Shown: one piece after another, positions 48,902-58,458 of the stretch
How the letters are laid out: every line of letters starts with the position of its first letter
How positions within the stretch are numbered: position 1 is the first letter of the stretch
Source of the DNA: Streptomyces sp. NBC_01224
Lineage (GTDB): Bacteria; Actinomycetota; Actinomycetes; Streptomycetales; Streptomycetaceae
Assembly: GCF_036002945.1 (NCBI RefSeq)
Contig: NZ_CP108529.1
Location: 4,397,001-4,461,000, forward strand
DNA: 64,000 bases
Reading direction: 5' to 3'
The notes under the pieces: model-generated
Databases searched by the model: none
What the model was told of the DNA's origin: nothing
Seen by the model: the letters and a program-made list of their open reading frames with translations, nothing else
Translations under genes and position numbers: made by a program

Positions 48902-50285
48902 CGGCGCTCTGGCACTGCTGAGGCGCGAGGGACGGATCGTGATCGTCGGCGCTTCTCTGGCCGGTCTCCGGGCTGCCGAGACCCTGCGGAAGGAGGGCTT
49001 CACCGGTTCGCTCACGCTGATCGGCGACGAGCCCCACGAACCGTACGACCGGCCGCCGCTCTCCAAACAGGTCCTGCTGGGCCACGCGACCGCCGATCGC
49101 ACCGCGCTGCCCCGGCGTCTGGCGCTCGACGCGCACTGGCGGCTCGGTGTCGCCGCCACCGGGCTGGACATGGCGGCCAGGCGGGTGCGGCTGGCCGACG
49201 GGGACGAAGTGGAGTACGACCGGCTGCTGATCGCCACCGGCGTTCATGCCCGGCCCTGGCCGCACGAGACCGAGGCCGACCTGGACGGGGTCTTCGTACT
49301 GCGTACGCGTGACGACGCGGCCCGGCTGCAGCGGCGGCTGGCGGCATCGCCCCGCCGGGTGCTCGTCATCGGCGCCGGATTCACCGGTTCGGAGATCGCT
49401 TCGGCCTGCCGCGAGCGCGGGCTGCCGGTGACCGTCGCCGAACGCGGTGCGGCGCCACTCGTGGGCGCGCTCGGCGGGGTGATCGGCCGGGCGGCCGCGG
49501 AGCTGCAGCGCGAGCACGGCGTGGACCTGCGCTGCGGGATCATGGTCACGGCCCTGGAGGGCGACCCGGTAGGACGCCTGCGGCGCGCCCATCTGTCCGA
49601 CGGCACCACCATCGACACCGACATCGCGGTGGTCTCGCTCGGCGCGACGCGGAACACCGAGTGGCTGGCCGGATCCGGGCTGGGCGCCGGACCGCGCGGA
49701 ATCGCCTGCGACGCCGGATGCCGGGCCTTCGACGTCCGCGGGATCGTGACCGACGACGTCTTCGTCGCCGGTGACGTGGCACGGTCCCCGCACGCGCTGT
49801 TCGGGTACCAGTTCCTGTCGCTCGAACACTGGGGCAACGCCGTCGCACAGGCCGAGACCGCGGCGCACAACATGATCAGCAGCAGCTCGGAGCGCCGCCC
49901 GCACCTGTGGATGCCGGCCTTCTGGTCCGCCCAGTTCGGGGTCAACATCAAGTCGGTCGGCGTCCCGTCCCTGGGCGAGGAGGTCATCGTCGCCCAGGGG
50001 TCGCTCTCCGACCGCCGCTTCACGTGTGTGTACGGATACCAGGGCCGTGTCATCGCCGCTGTCACCTTCGACCAGACGAAGTGGCTGGAGTTCTACCAGC
50101 GGCAGATCGAGTCGGCTGCGCCGTTCCCGCCCGACTACCCCTCGGTGGACCGCCGTCCCGAGGGTCTGCGGCCGGTCCCGGCCGAATTCCCGGACCCCTC
50201 CCTGCCCACCCATGGGCCGTCCGTCACCGTGAGCGGCTACTCACCGACCGACCAGCGGATCACCTTCGTCCCCGCACACGCCTGA
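48891..50285 (+). CDS. FAD-dependent ferredoxin reductase
   Basis: 464 residues from GTG 48891. It has an FAD-binding motif RIVIVGASLAGLRAAETL near 16-33, an NAD(P)H motif RVLVIGAGFTGSEIASAC near 155, the ATG motif LLIATGVHARPWP, and the second FAD segment DDVFVAGDVARSPHALFG. The C-terminal reductase domain has EHWGNAVAQAETAAHNM. It passes electrons from NAD(P)H to the upstream ferredoxin for the P450 57 nt downstream. It is about 50 residues longer at the C terminus than putidaredoxin-reductase-type enzymes, with a proline-rich tail (RPVPAEFPDPSLPTHGPS). Confidence 0.93.
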   Translation: MSGDGALALLRREGRIVIVGASLAGLRAAETLRKEGFTGSLTLIGDEPHEPYDRPPLSKQVLLGHATADRTALPRRLALDAHWRLGVAATGLDMAARRVRLADGDEVEYDRLLIATGVHARPWPHETEADLDGVFVLRTRDDAARLQRRLAASPRRVLVIGAGFTGSEIASACRERGLPVTVAERGAAPLVGALGGVIGRAAAELQREHGVDLRCGIMVTALEGDPVGRLRRAHLSDGTTIDTDIAVVSLGATRNTEWLAGSGLGAGPRGIACDAGCRAFDVRGIVTDDVFVAGDVARSPHALFGYQFLSLEHWGNAVAQAETAAHNMISSSSERRPHLWMPAFWSAQFGVNIKSVGVPSLGEEVIVAQGSLSDRRFTCVYGYQGRVIAAVTFDQTKWLEFYQRQIESAAPFPPDYPSVDRRPEGLRPVPAEFPDPSLPTHGPSVTVSGYSPTDQRITFVPAHA

Positions 50286-50342
50286 TCGCAGCCGGGAAAG
50301 CCCGCTGTCCCACGCCCACAAGGACGCCACCAAGGACCCGAC

Positions 50343-51577
50343 ATGACGCAAGCCACGCTCCTGCGGCAGATCATCGACTACTCCAGCCGTGCCGACCCCT
50401 ACCCGCTGTACGCCGAGCTCCGCAAGACGCCGGTGCTTCAGGCGGGGGACGAACTGTTCGTCGTCAGCACGTACTGGGAGATCAAGAGTCTGCTGCACGA
50501 TCCGCGCATCAGCTCGGACGCCCGCAACCTCTCCCCCAGTGCCGCAGGCACACTCCTCCAGGAGGAGGAGGCGTCGGCTCTGCCGCCCGCCTTCCTGAGG
50601 CTCGACCCTCCCGAGCACGACCGGTTGCGCCGTATGACGATGCGCCCGTTCGGGCCGCCGGAAACCCCCCGGCGCGTCCACAACATGCACGCGAACTGGC
50701 CCGGATCGTTTCCGACCTGATCGACGGTTTCGGGGACCGGAATCAGATCGACCTCGTCGACGACTTCTCGTACCCCTTTCCCGTCACCGTGATCTGCCGG
50801 CTGCTCGGGGTTCCGCGCGAGGACGAGGCGCTCTTCCACTCCTGGGCCGACACCATCGCCGCCGGCCTCGACCCGGACCCCGGCCAGGACCCCGGAGAGC
50901 GGCGCCGCGTCACCCAGCAGGCCCGCACCGAACTGGGGAAGTACCTGTCGGGGCTCATCGACGAACGCAGCGGCGCACCCGGCGACGACATGCTCTCCGC
51001 GCTGGTCACCCAGCACGGCCCGGACGGGCAGATGAGCCGGATGGAGGTGCTCAGCACGGCCGCTCTCCTCCTGATCGCCGGCCACGAGACCACGGTCAAC
51101 CTCATCACCAACGGGATGCTCACCCTGCTGCGCAACCCCGACGTTCTGGAGCGGCTGCGGGGCGACTTCGGGCTGGCCCTCCCGATCGTGGAGGAACTCC
51201 TGCGCTTCGAGCCTCCCGTGCAGTTGCTTCCGCAGCGCACCACGCTCGCGGACATCGACATCTGCGGCGTCACCATCCCCAAGGGCGCCTCCGTCTGGCT
51301 CGTCCTGGCCTCCGGCAACCGGGACCCGCAACGGTTCCCCGACCCCGACCGCTTCGACCCCGACCGGAAGGACAACCAGCACCTCGGTTTCGGCAGCGGC
51401 ATCCACAACTGCTTCGGCGCACCCCTCGCGCGTCTGGAGGCACAGCTCGCCCTGACCGCGCTCGCCCGCAGGCTCAACAGCCCGCGCCTGGTCGAGGACC
51501 CGCCCCCGTACCGGCAGAACGCCGTGCTGCGCGGCCCCCGCCACCTGAACATCGCATTCGACGGATTCCACGCATAG
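50343..51577 (+). pseudogene. Cytochrome P450 with a frameshift near residue 108
   Basis: ATG 50343 begins MTQATLLRQIIDYSSRADPY; the C-helix region LRLDPPEHDRLRRMTMRPFG is intact. The frame then leaves the family at a run of six C (50665-50670) and stops at 50720. One additional C would restore PARPQHARELARIVSDLIDG and the rest of a normal P450: I-helix LLLIAGHETTVNLI, ExxR in EELLRFEPP, and the heme-binding loop FGSGIHNCFGAPLARLEAQ, ending at 51577. The repaired protein is about 411 residues. All catalytic parts are present, so this is either an assembly error or a very recent mutation. It would hydroxylate a small molecule of unknown identity using the upstream redox pair. Confidence 0.9.
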
Positions 51578-51628
51578 GGGGTGCGCCGGCCATGGCTCCC
51601 GCCGGGAACCGCCGACCATGATGGGTGG

Positions 51629-53335
51629 ATGCCGACGCATGAACCGGACCGGCGCGACACCGGGCCCTCGCTGGAGCGGATCCTCGGGCTGATCGCCCCC
51701 GGAATGCTCGATGTCGTCGTGGCGCCACGCGGTACCGGCGTGCCGGTGACCGATGTGGTGCTGCACGATCCCGGTGAGGAACGGGACGACGATGCCCGGG
51801 TGGCATCCGGGCTGCTCCTGCTCGCCGTCGGTGTGGAGGTCGCCTCGCCCGAGGCGATCGACGTGCTGCGCGACGCCGACCGGGCCGGAGCCGCCGCCGT
51901 GGTCATGCGACGGGGCAGTCGCGGGCCGCGGGCGGCCCTGGTGGAGGCGGCCGGTCAGGGGCGTACGGCGTTGCTGACCCGGCGGCAGGGGCATGGGTGG
52001 ACAGAGGTGCTCGGTCGGTTGCGGACCGCTCTGGTGCACAGCGCCCCGGCCTTTTCCACCACCGAATCTGCAGGCCCCGACGGAGTGGGCGGGCTCCGGC
52101 TCGGCGATCTGTCCGGGCTGGCCAATACGGTGGCGGACCTGGTCGGCGGTGCCATCACGATCGAGGATCCGCAGTCGCGGGTGCTGGCCTACTCGCGGAT
52201 GGACCACGAACCCGATCCGATGCGCCGGCTGACGATCCTCGGGCAGGAGGTCCCTCGCTGGCGGGTCGACGAACTGCGCGAGAGCGGCTTCTTCCGGGCG
52301 CTGTGGAGCACCGACGACGTGGTGCGCCGGCCCGCCGACGACCGGTCCGCCGAGCGGCTGGCCATCGCCGTGCGCCACGGGTCCGAGGTGCTCGGGTCCA
52401 TCTGGGCCGCCGCCGACGGTCGGCCGCTCACCGAGGGTGCGGCAGCGGCGCTGCGCACGGCCGCCCGGGCCGCCGTACCGCATCTGTCCCACCATCGGAC
52501 ATGGGGCCGGGCGGCGGCCAGGGCACGGGAGGAGGCGGTGCACGCGCTCCTGGACGGGGCCGCGCACGCGTCGCAGGCCGCGCACGATGCCGGGATCGCG
52601 GCGGAGGGGCCGTACGCGGTGATGGTGGCGGAGGCGTACGACAGCCGGGCAGGCGGCGCCGCATCCGGGGGCGGCACCGACAGCGGCACCGAGCAGCGGG
52701 TTCTGGATGTGCTCGCGCTGCAGGCCGCCGCGTACCGGCCGGGGTGCGTGACCGCGCGGTCCGGGCGGCGGCTGTACGTCCTGGTCCCTGCGAGCGACGG
52801 TGAGGCCGATCCGGCGCGCACCCTGCTGGCGACGGCCCGCTCGGTGCCACGCAGTGTGGTGTTCGCGGGCGCCGGGCCATTGGCGGCGGACCTGTCGGGG
52901 CTGCCCGCGTCGCGGGAGGCCGCGGAGCTGGTGGTGCGGGTGCTGCGGGAGCGGGCTGCGAGGCTGCCCGTCGCGGAGGTGGAGTCGGCGGTGGCGGCGT
53001 TCGGCGAAGTGGTCGCCGACACGTCGGTGCTCCGGGTGCTCGACCGGGTCGAGCCGTTGTGGAAGTCGCTGTCGGGGCCCGTACACGCGATGGTGGAGCA
53101 CGACCGCGCACACGGTACGGAGTACGGCGCGTCGGTCGCCGCCCACCTCGACGCGTTCGGCGACACGGGCACGGCCGCGCGGCGCCTGAATGTGCACCCC
53201 AACACCTTGCGGTACCGGTTGCGCCGGGCCCGGGAGCTGTTCGGCGTCGATCTGGCCGACCCGACCGTACGGCTCCTCGCGGACATCGGGCTGCGCATCG
53301 CGGCTCGCAGAGCGCACGGGTCGAGCAGCCGTTGA
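51629..53335 (+). CDS. PucR-family transcriptional regulator
   Basis: 568 residues from ATG 51629. The C terminus holds the PucR helix-turn-helix: HLDAFGDTGTAARRLNVHPN and TLRYRLRRARELFGVDLADP. A GGDEF-like CdaR middle domain precedes it (AARAREEAVHALLDGAAHAS onward), and an N-terminal purine-catabolism-type domain covers the first ~300 residues. PucR regulators activate catabolic or secondary-metabolism genes in response to small ligands. It lies between the P450 operon and a decarboxylase gene, both in the same orientation, and may control either. Confidence 0.85.
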   Translation: MPTHEPDRRDTGPSLERILGLIAPGMLDVVVAPRGTGVPVTDVVLHDPGEERDDDARVASGLLLLAVGVEVASPEAIDVLRDADRAGAAAVVMRRGSRGPRAALVEAAGQGRTALLTRRQGHGWTEVLGRLRTALVHSAPAFSTTESAGPDGVGGLRLGDLSGLANTVADLVGGAITIEDPQSRVLAYSRMDHEPDPMRRLTILGQEVPRWRVDELRESGFFRALWSTDDVVRRPADDRSAERLAIAVRHGSEVLGSIWAAADGRPLTEGAAAALRTAARAAVPHLSHHRTWGRAAARAREEAVHALLDGAAHASQAAHDAGIAAEGPYAVMVAEAYDSRAGGAASGGGTDSGTEQRVLDVLALQAAAYRPGCVTARSGRRLYVLVPASDGEADPARTLLATARSVPRSVVFAGAGPLAADLSGLPASREAAELVVRVLRERAARLPVAEVESAVAAFGEVVADTSVLRVLDRVEPLWKSLSGPVHAMVEHDRAHGTEYGASVAAHLDAFGDTGTAARRLNVHPNTLRYRLRRARELFGVDLADPTVRLLADIGLRIAARRAHGSSSR

Positions 53336-53458
53336 TCGTTGAGCTGTCCGGTGCGACAAAGGAATCGGGCAGACATCGTCGTGTCGGTCGAAGACGCGCC
53401 TTCCCCTCCGCGTCGAAGCTGTCCGTACAGCCGACGTGACAGATGGAGGGTTGTTGTC

Positions 53459-54826
53459 GTGGTTCACATGACTTCCGGTTCGGCAGCCCGCTCGGCGGTC
53501 GAGCAGCGCGGTACCCGGCGTGCGGCGGCGCTGACGCGTGCCGTCGAGGACGGGCTGCTCGGTCCGCGCTCGCCCGTGGTCGGCCTGCTCGACGTGGACG
53601 GTGTGCTCGCCGCCGTCGACGCGCTGAACGAGGCGTTCCAAGGACCCGCCCCGGTACGGCACACGTTCGCGGCCAAGGCGTGCGGACTGGTGCCCGTGCT
53701 GCGGCTGCTCGCCGAGGCCGGGATGGGCTGCGAGGTGGCCTCGCCCGGTGAACTGCAACAGGCGCTGGCGGCCGGGTTCACGTACGACCGGCTGGTCTTC
53801 GACAGCCCCGCGAAGACGGTCGAGGAGCTGGAGTTCGCCCTCACCCATGGCATCGCGATCAACCTGGACAACTTCCAGGAGATGGCCCGCGTCGACCGTC
53901 TGCTGGCCGGGCGACCGGCCGCCGGGCCGATCGGGCTGCGGGTGAACCCCCAGGTGGGGGCGGGTGCCATCGACGCGATGAGCACCGCGACGGCGACCTC
54001 GAAGTTCGGCGTCGCACTGCGCGATCCGGGAGCGGTCGACGAGGTGATCGACGCCTTCGCGCGCCGGCCGTGGCTCAACCGCCTGCACGCACACGTCGGT
54101 TCCCAGGGCTGCCCCCTGCCCCTCATCGCCGACGGCATCCGCGTCGCGTACGACCTGGCCGAGCGCATCAACGCACAGCTGGGCCGCGTGCAGATCACCG
54201 GGCTCGACATCGGCGGCGGCCTGCCCGTCAACTTCGACAGCGAGGACGACCGCCCGACGTACGCCGATTACGTCACCGAGCTCCGCGGCGCCGTACCCGG
54301 TCTGTTCGACGGGCGCTACACCCTGATCACGGAGTTCGGCCGTTCCCTGCTGGCCAAGAGCGGAACAGTCGCAACGGTCGTGGAATACACCAAGTCCGCC
54401 GGAGGGCGGCAGATCGCGGTAACGCACGCGGGGGCCCAGGTGGCCACCCGTACGGTGTTCATGCCCGGCGCCTGGCCGCTCCGCGTCGGGGTGTTCGACG
54501 CCGCGGGCCGCCCCAAGCAGGGCCCGACCGAGATCGCCGACATCGCGGGCCCGTGCTGTTTCGCGGGGGACCTGACCGCGACCGGGCGCGAGCTCCCGGT
54601 CATCGAGCCCGGCGACGTGGTGGCGCTCCATGACACCGGGGCGTACTACTTCTCGTCGCACTTCTCATACAACTCGCTGCCGCGGCCCGCCGTGTACGGC
54701 TACCGGACGGGTGCCGACGGGCGGGTGCACTTCGCGCTCGTACGCGAGGCGCAGAGCGTGCGCGAGGTCGTCGAGGAGAGCGGCCTCGCGCAGGCGGGCG
54801 CACTGGTGGCCCTGCGCGCGGAGTGA
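53459..54826 (+). CDS. PLP-dependent decarboxylase, fold type III (ornithine/DAP decarboxylase family)
   Basis: 455 residues from GTG 53459, chosen because atggaggg lies 8 nt upstream; ATG 53468 is the alternative. The PLP lysine is K73 in RHTFAAKACGLVPVL. Further motifs are EVASPGELQQALAAGF, HAHVGSQGCPLPLI, GLDIGGGLPVNFDSEDD (phosphate loop), ITEFGRSLLAKSG, and the substrate and dimer segments AGPCCFAGDLTATG and DTGAYYFSSHFSYNSLPRP. The catalytic Cys of ODC/DAPDC is in GPCCF. Substrate is probably a diamino acid or a related amino acid, but the specificity helix does not match ornithine or lysine enzymes that I recognise. Confidence 0.88.
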   Translation: MVHMTSGSAARSAVEQRGTRRAAALTRAVEDGLLGPRSPVVGLLDVDGVLAAVDALNEAFQGPAPVRHTFAAKACGLVPVLRLLAEAGMGCEVASPGELQQALAAGFTYDRLVFDSPAKTVEELEFALTHGIAINLDNFQEMARVDRLLAGRPAAGPIGLRVNPQVGAGAIDAMSTATATSKFGVALRDPGAVDEVIDAFARRPWLNRLHAHVGSQGCPLPLIADGIRVAYDLAERINAQLGRVQITGLDIGGGLPVNFDSEDDRPTYADYVTELRGAVPGLFDGRYTLITEFGRSLLAKSGTVATVVEYTKSAGGRQIAVTHAGAQVATRTVFMPGAWPLRVGVFDAAGRPKQGPTEIADIAGPCCFAGDLTATGRELPVIEPGDVVALHDTGAYYFSSHFSYNSLPRPAVYGYRTGADGRVHFALVREAQSVREVVEESGLAQAGALVALRAE

Positions 54827-54875
54827 TCGTCTCCGTGCTCGGGTACGCGGTCGGCGACGAGGTCAAGCCGAGAGG

Positions 54876-55964
54876 TCAGGGCCTTCGGCCGAAGAACTCG
54901 ACCTCGGCGACGGCCAGTCGACGGCCGGGACCCGCTCCATAGGTGGTTTCCGTCGTGAGGCGGGCCCGGACGATCTCCGAACCACGGAGGTCGAAGGTCT
55001 GCTGACCTGGCTGGTCCTTGACCCTGATCTCCTTGCTGACCCGGCTTCCGTCGGCGGAGGTGAGCAGTACGGTGATCCTGGCCGGGCGGGCCTGGGTGAG
55101 GAATTCGTCCTGCTTGACCGACGTACCGGAGAAGACGACGAGCTTCAGCACCCGTACCGGCTGCTCGAAGTCGCACTCCAGGTACTGGCCCACACCGGTG
55201 TCGGGACCTGCGGCCGATGGCGCCCAGTAGCGATTGTTGAAACCATCGAACGCCGCACCCGCCGGGTGGCCCGGAGCCCTGCTGGAGGCCCGGAACCGGG
55301 TGGGCGGCACCGCCTCCGGCGTCCCGGTCTCGTCCTTGGCGAAGCCGAACCAGCCGGACACATGCGGCAGGGCGAACCAGACGCCGCACGCCAACACGAT
55401 CAGCACGATCGGCAGCGCCAGACCGGGGCGGCGCCACAGCCGACGCCGCGGCCGGGTACCGGCGGTGGGCGCCTGACGCGGTCGCCTTCGGAAGATCCGA
55501 CGCCACCAGGGGGGCCGGACCTCGGGCGGTGGGCCCGGGTCCAGGAGCAGGGCGCAGCGGATACACAAAGTACGGTCCGGGGCGTTCTCCGTACGGCAGT
55601 TGGGACAGCGAATGGGCGGAGCAGTGGGCGGACCCGGGGGTGTGTTCGTGGGGCCCGGCGGTACGTCGGGCAGCGCCTCGGGTCCCGGCACCGACTCGTC
55701 CGGCTCGTCACCGGGACGACGCGGGGCGGCCGCAGCGACGGGGGGCGGGGGCACGGGCCGGGTTTGCGGCTGGGGTTGCGGCTGCGGTTGGGGCTGTTGT
55801 CGGGGTGACGGCTGGGGCTGTGGTGATGGCTGCGGCGCGGGAGCAGGGCCGACAGAGGACGCCGAGGAACCCCCATCCGACCCTTCCCACTCCAGGAACG
55901 CCTGGCACGACGTACAGAACTGCGTCCCCGGCGCGTTGCTCTGCCCGCACGCCTCACAGATCAC
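54876..55964 (-). CDS. Membrane-anchored zinc-ribbon protein with C-terminal discoidin-like domain, end of the eCIS operon
   Basis: 362 residues from GTG 55964, which overlaps the gpI-like stop (GTGA). Two zinc ribbons are visible: C3, C6, C17, C20 (CEACGQSN, FCTSC) and C120, C123, C134, C137 (CPNCRTENAPD, LCIRC), separated by a ~90-residue Pro/Gln-rich linker. A basic stretch leads into one transmembrane helix at 171-190 (LALPIVLIVLACGVWFALP). The last ~150 residues resemble a galactose-binding F5/8-C/NADase-type glycan domain (AAFDGFNNRYWAPS, LECDFEQPVRVLKLVVFSGT). With ribbons inside and the glycan domain outside, it could tether the cytosolic injection particle to membrane or wall. Its role is inferred. 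Confidence 0.8.
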   Translation of the reverse strand: MICEACGQSNAPGTQFCTSCQAFLEWEGSDGGSSASSVGPAPAPQPSPQPQPSPRQQPQPQPQPQPQTRPVPPPPVAAAAPRRPGDEPDESVPGPEALPDVPPGPTNTPPGPPTAPPIRCPNCRTENAPDRTLCIRCALLLDPGPPPEVRPPWWRRIFRRRPRQAPTAGTRPRRRLWRRPGLALPIVLIVLACGVWFALPHVSGWFGFAKDETGTPEAVPPTRFRASSRAPGHPAGAAFDGFNNRYWAPSAAGPDTGVGQYLECDFEQPVRVLKLVVFSGTSVKQDEFLTQARPARITVLLTSADGSRVSKEIRVKDQPGQQTFDLRGSEIVRARLTTETTYGAGPGRRLAVAEVEFFGRRP

Positions 55965-56494
55965 GAGACCTCCAGGTCGAAGCCCACATGCGCCGGTATC
56001 TCCGTACGGATCAGCTCCTCCAGCCGCACCCGGTCGACCTGGTACGGCTGCGAGGACCGGACCCGGACCGTCACCCACGGCCGCGGGCCGCCCGGGAACT
56101 GTGTGTGCGGCCTCGACGACCACGCCGTGCCGCCGCTCTCGACGATGTCCGGCTCGATCCCGGTCTCCAGGAAGACCGCCTCCGCCAGCCCACGCCTGGT
56201 ACCGCGCCTGCTGTGCCGTTCGACCGCGCCTCTTACCGCCGCGCGCCGCTGCTCGACCGGGCGGTCCGCGCGGGTGTCGACGGCCACCCACTGGGCCAGC
56301 CAGGCCAGGAAGTCCTCCGGCGCGCTGCGCGGGTCGAGATGGGCAGGCAGATTGTCGATGGAGAGCAGGATCGGGGCGAGTACGTCGTCGAGCGCCGCGA
56401 GGAACCGTTGCAGGAAGTCCTGCTCCAGATAGACCGCCGGGAGCTGCTCGATCAGCGGGTGCGGTGTCGGCAGGCCGGTCACGGCTGTGCGCAT
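55961..56494 (-). CDS. eCIS baseplate protein, phage tail protein I-like
   Basis: 177 residues from ATG 56494, with gggagg 12 nt upstream. The signature LIEQLPAVYLEQDFLQRFLA, DVLAPILLSIDNLPAHLDPR and APEDFLAWLAQWV is that of the phage tail protein I domain found in contractile systems. The C-terminal half has a beta-rich EIPAHVGFDLEVS ending. It corresponds in position to Afp12-type baseplate wedge components. It starts 5 nt after the J-like gene's stop and overlaps the zinc-ribbon gene. Confidence 0.85.
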   Translation of the reverse strand: MRTAVTGLPTPHPLIEQLPAVYLEQDFLQRFLAALDDVLAPILLSIDNLPAHLDPRSAPEDFLAWLAQWVAVDTRADRPVEQRRAAVRGAVERHSRRGTRRGLAEAVFLETGIEPDIVESGGTAWSSRPHTQFPGGPRPWVTVRVRSSQPYQVDRVRLEELIRTEIPAHVGFDLEVS

Positions 56495-56499
56495 GGCGG

Positions 56500-58458
56500 T
56501 CAGGCCTCCCGTACCCGGAGCTGGTGCTCGAAACTGAAGACCAGTGCGTGCCGGTCCAGTGCGATCTTGGTGGTGGGTTCGCCGCGCTGCCCGGTCACGG
56601 GGTCCGCGGGGAAGAGGCGTACGTCCTCCACCAGATCCACCCCCGGCACCTGTTGCAGTACGGCGAACGCCTCGCCCGACTGGATCGGGCGGCCGAACGG
56701 CCAGCCCTCGCCGCCGGGTCCGCCGCTCAGCGGGTTGAAGTAGCTGTAGAGGGCTGCCAGCGCCTCCTCGCGTACCCGTTCCAGCACGGCGCCTCTGCGG
56801 GCCTGGACCGTGGCGACCACGGTGACCCCCTGGTAGTAGGGCGGTTCGACCACCAACCGGGCGCCGATGGGCCGCCGTTCGTCCAGATGGCCCGCGATCA
56901 GGGCGAGGGTGTGCTGCGGCGGGATGAGCTCGTTGAACTGGATCCGGCCCTGCTCGTCGCTGCGTCCGGCCGGTACGACGAGCAGCCGCACCCCGCCCGC
57001 CTCGACGTCCGAGTCGCCGCCGGCCGGAATGCACTGCACTCTGGACGCGTCGGGGGCGACCTCGCGGGCCAGCAGTTCGTAGTCGTGCGGTACGACGGCC
57101 CGGTGCAGGGTCCGCAGGGTCATCGGCCCGCGTACCCGTGCGCTGTCCACCGTCTCGCCGTCGACTCCGCCGAGCGCGGGACGTCGGTTCTCCACCCGGG
57201 CCACGTACGGGATGGCGCTGCGCAGCACCCGGAGCGTGGAGCGGGCGACGTTGCCGCGCAGTCCACCGCCGGTGCGGTACGAACGCACGCGGACGGTGGC
57301 GCCCTTCGGCGGTACCGCGCCGTAGTAGCGGATGGAGCCGTCCCGTTCCCGTACCGCCGGACCGAATTCGACCCGGCCCGAGTTGGGGTCGAGCGTGATG
57401 TGCCGGTCGTCGGGTCCGGAGTGCGCGAAGTCGTCGACGCGGGTCCACTCCGTGCCCTGCGGGCCCTCCGCCGGATCCGCGACCTCGACGACGAAGTCGC
57501 CGGGCACCACCGGTGGGCGGCTCACCGTGAAGGTCTGTCCGGGTACGCCTTCGGCCGGGCCGAGCACCTCGTCGGTCACGGTCTCGGCGTGGACCGCCCC
57601 GACGGTCGCGCCGATCGTGAACGCCGTGATCCGGCGCACCACCGGAGACGCCATATAAGTGGGCTGCCCTGGGGTGGCCTCCACCAGGCGGCAGCGCAGC
57701 CAGCCGCCGGTCCGGCGCACGACGACGGCCGGGGTATGTCCCTCGGGAAGGTGCAGGATCAGCTCTCCGGACCGGTTGAAGCCACCGGTGTCGTCCTTCT
57801 CGACCTCGCAGACCGTCCAGGCGCTGCCGTCCCAGGCCTCCCAGAGCAGCGGCGGCCGCAGCGGATCCACGCCGACGCCCTCGACCGCGCAGTCCAGCCG
57901 CAGCACTACGACTCCCGACGGAACGGCGGCCGACAGGCCCACATAGAGGGCGTCGCCGGGCGCGGGCGTGGTGTCGAAGCAGGGGACGGCCCGGCCGAGC
58001 ATGAGTTCCTCGGTACGGTCGACGGCGTCGCCGGACGTCGGCCAGGTGGCGAGATGGGCGAACTCGCACGGCACGATGGACAGTTCACGGCCGGTCGTGA
58101 ACACGACCGCTTCCTCGGTCTCCGTACGGACGGTCGCCACCTCCGTACCGGCCCTCACCCGTACCGGTTCGGGCTGCGGTGCGGAGAGCCTGAACGTCAC
58201 ATCGGTGTGGGCGGCCGTGGGCGGGTGGAGCCGGACCCCGATCAGGTCGAGGAAGGTCAGATAGCTCTTCTCCGGAACCCGGTTCACCCGGTAGACGAGC
58301 TGGTCGACCATGGTCGCGAAGGCCTCGATGAGGGTCACACCGGGGTCCGACACATTGTGGTCGGTCCACTCGGGGCAGCGCTGCTGGACGAGCCGTTTCG
58401 CCTCGTCGACCAGGCCCTGGAAGCGGCGGTCGTCCAGATGCGGACTGGGCAGCGTCAC
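56500..58458 (-). CDS. eCIS baseplate protein, gp6/J-like
   Basis: 652 residues from GTG 58458, overlapping the gp25-like stop (GTGA). The N terminus LPSPHLDDRRFQGLVDEAKR and HNVSDPGVTLIEAFATMVDQ and LVYRVNRVPEKSYLTFLDL is typical of the Afp11 or gp6 wedge proteins. Beta-rich middle sections (VRVRAGTEVATVRTETEEAV, RVEFGPAVRERDGSIRYYG) and a C-terminal gpJ-like part (LYSYFNPLSGGPGGEGWPFG, IQSGEAFAVLQQVPGVDLVE) complete it. Wedge proteins surround the spike and trigger sheath contraction. Length is normal. Confidence 0.9.
   Translation of the reverse strand: MTLPSPHLDDRRFQGLVDEAKRLVQQRCPEWTDHNVSDPGVTLIEAFATMVDQLVYRVNRVPEKSYLTFLDLIGVRLHPPTAAHTDVTFRLSAPQPEPVRVRAGTEVATVRTETEEAVVFTTGRELSIVPCEFAHLATWPTSGDAVDRTEELMLGRAVPCFDTTPAPGDALYVGLSAAVPSGVVVLRLDCAVEGVGVDPLRPPLLWEAWDGSAWTVCEVEKDDTGGFNRSGELILHLPEGHTPAVVVRRTGGWLRCRLVEATPGQPTYMASPVVRRITAFTIGATVGAVHAETVTDEVLGPAEGVPGQTFTVSRPPVVPGDFVVEVADPAEGPQGTEWTRVDDFAHSGPDDRHITLDPNSGRVEFGPAVRERDGSIRYYGAVPPKGATVRVRSYRTGGGLRGNVARSTLRVLRSAIPYVARVENRRPALGGVDGETVDSARVRGPMTLRTLHRAVVPHDYELLAREVAPDASRVQCIPAGGDSDVEAGGVRLLVVPAGRSDEQGRIQFNELIPPQHTLALIAGHLDERRPIGARLVVEPPYYQGVTVVATVQARRGAVLERVREEALAALYSYFNPLSGGPGGEGWPFGRPIQSGEAFAVLQQVPGVDLVEDVRLFPADPVTGQRGEPTTKIALDRHALVFSFEHQLRVREA

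Noticed and set aside
50438..54661. A 1407-residue minus-strand open frame over P450, PucR and decarboxylase genes
   Set aside because: A mirror of plus-strand coding; no recognisable domain or plausible start.
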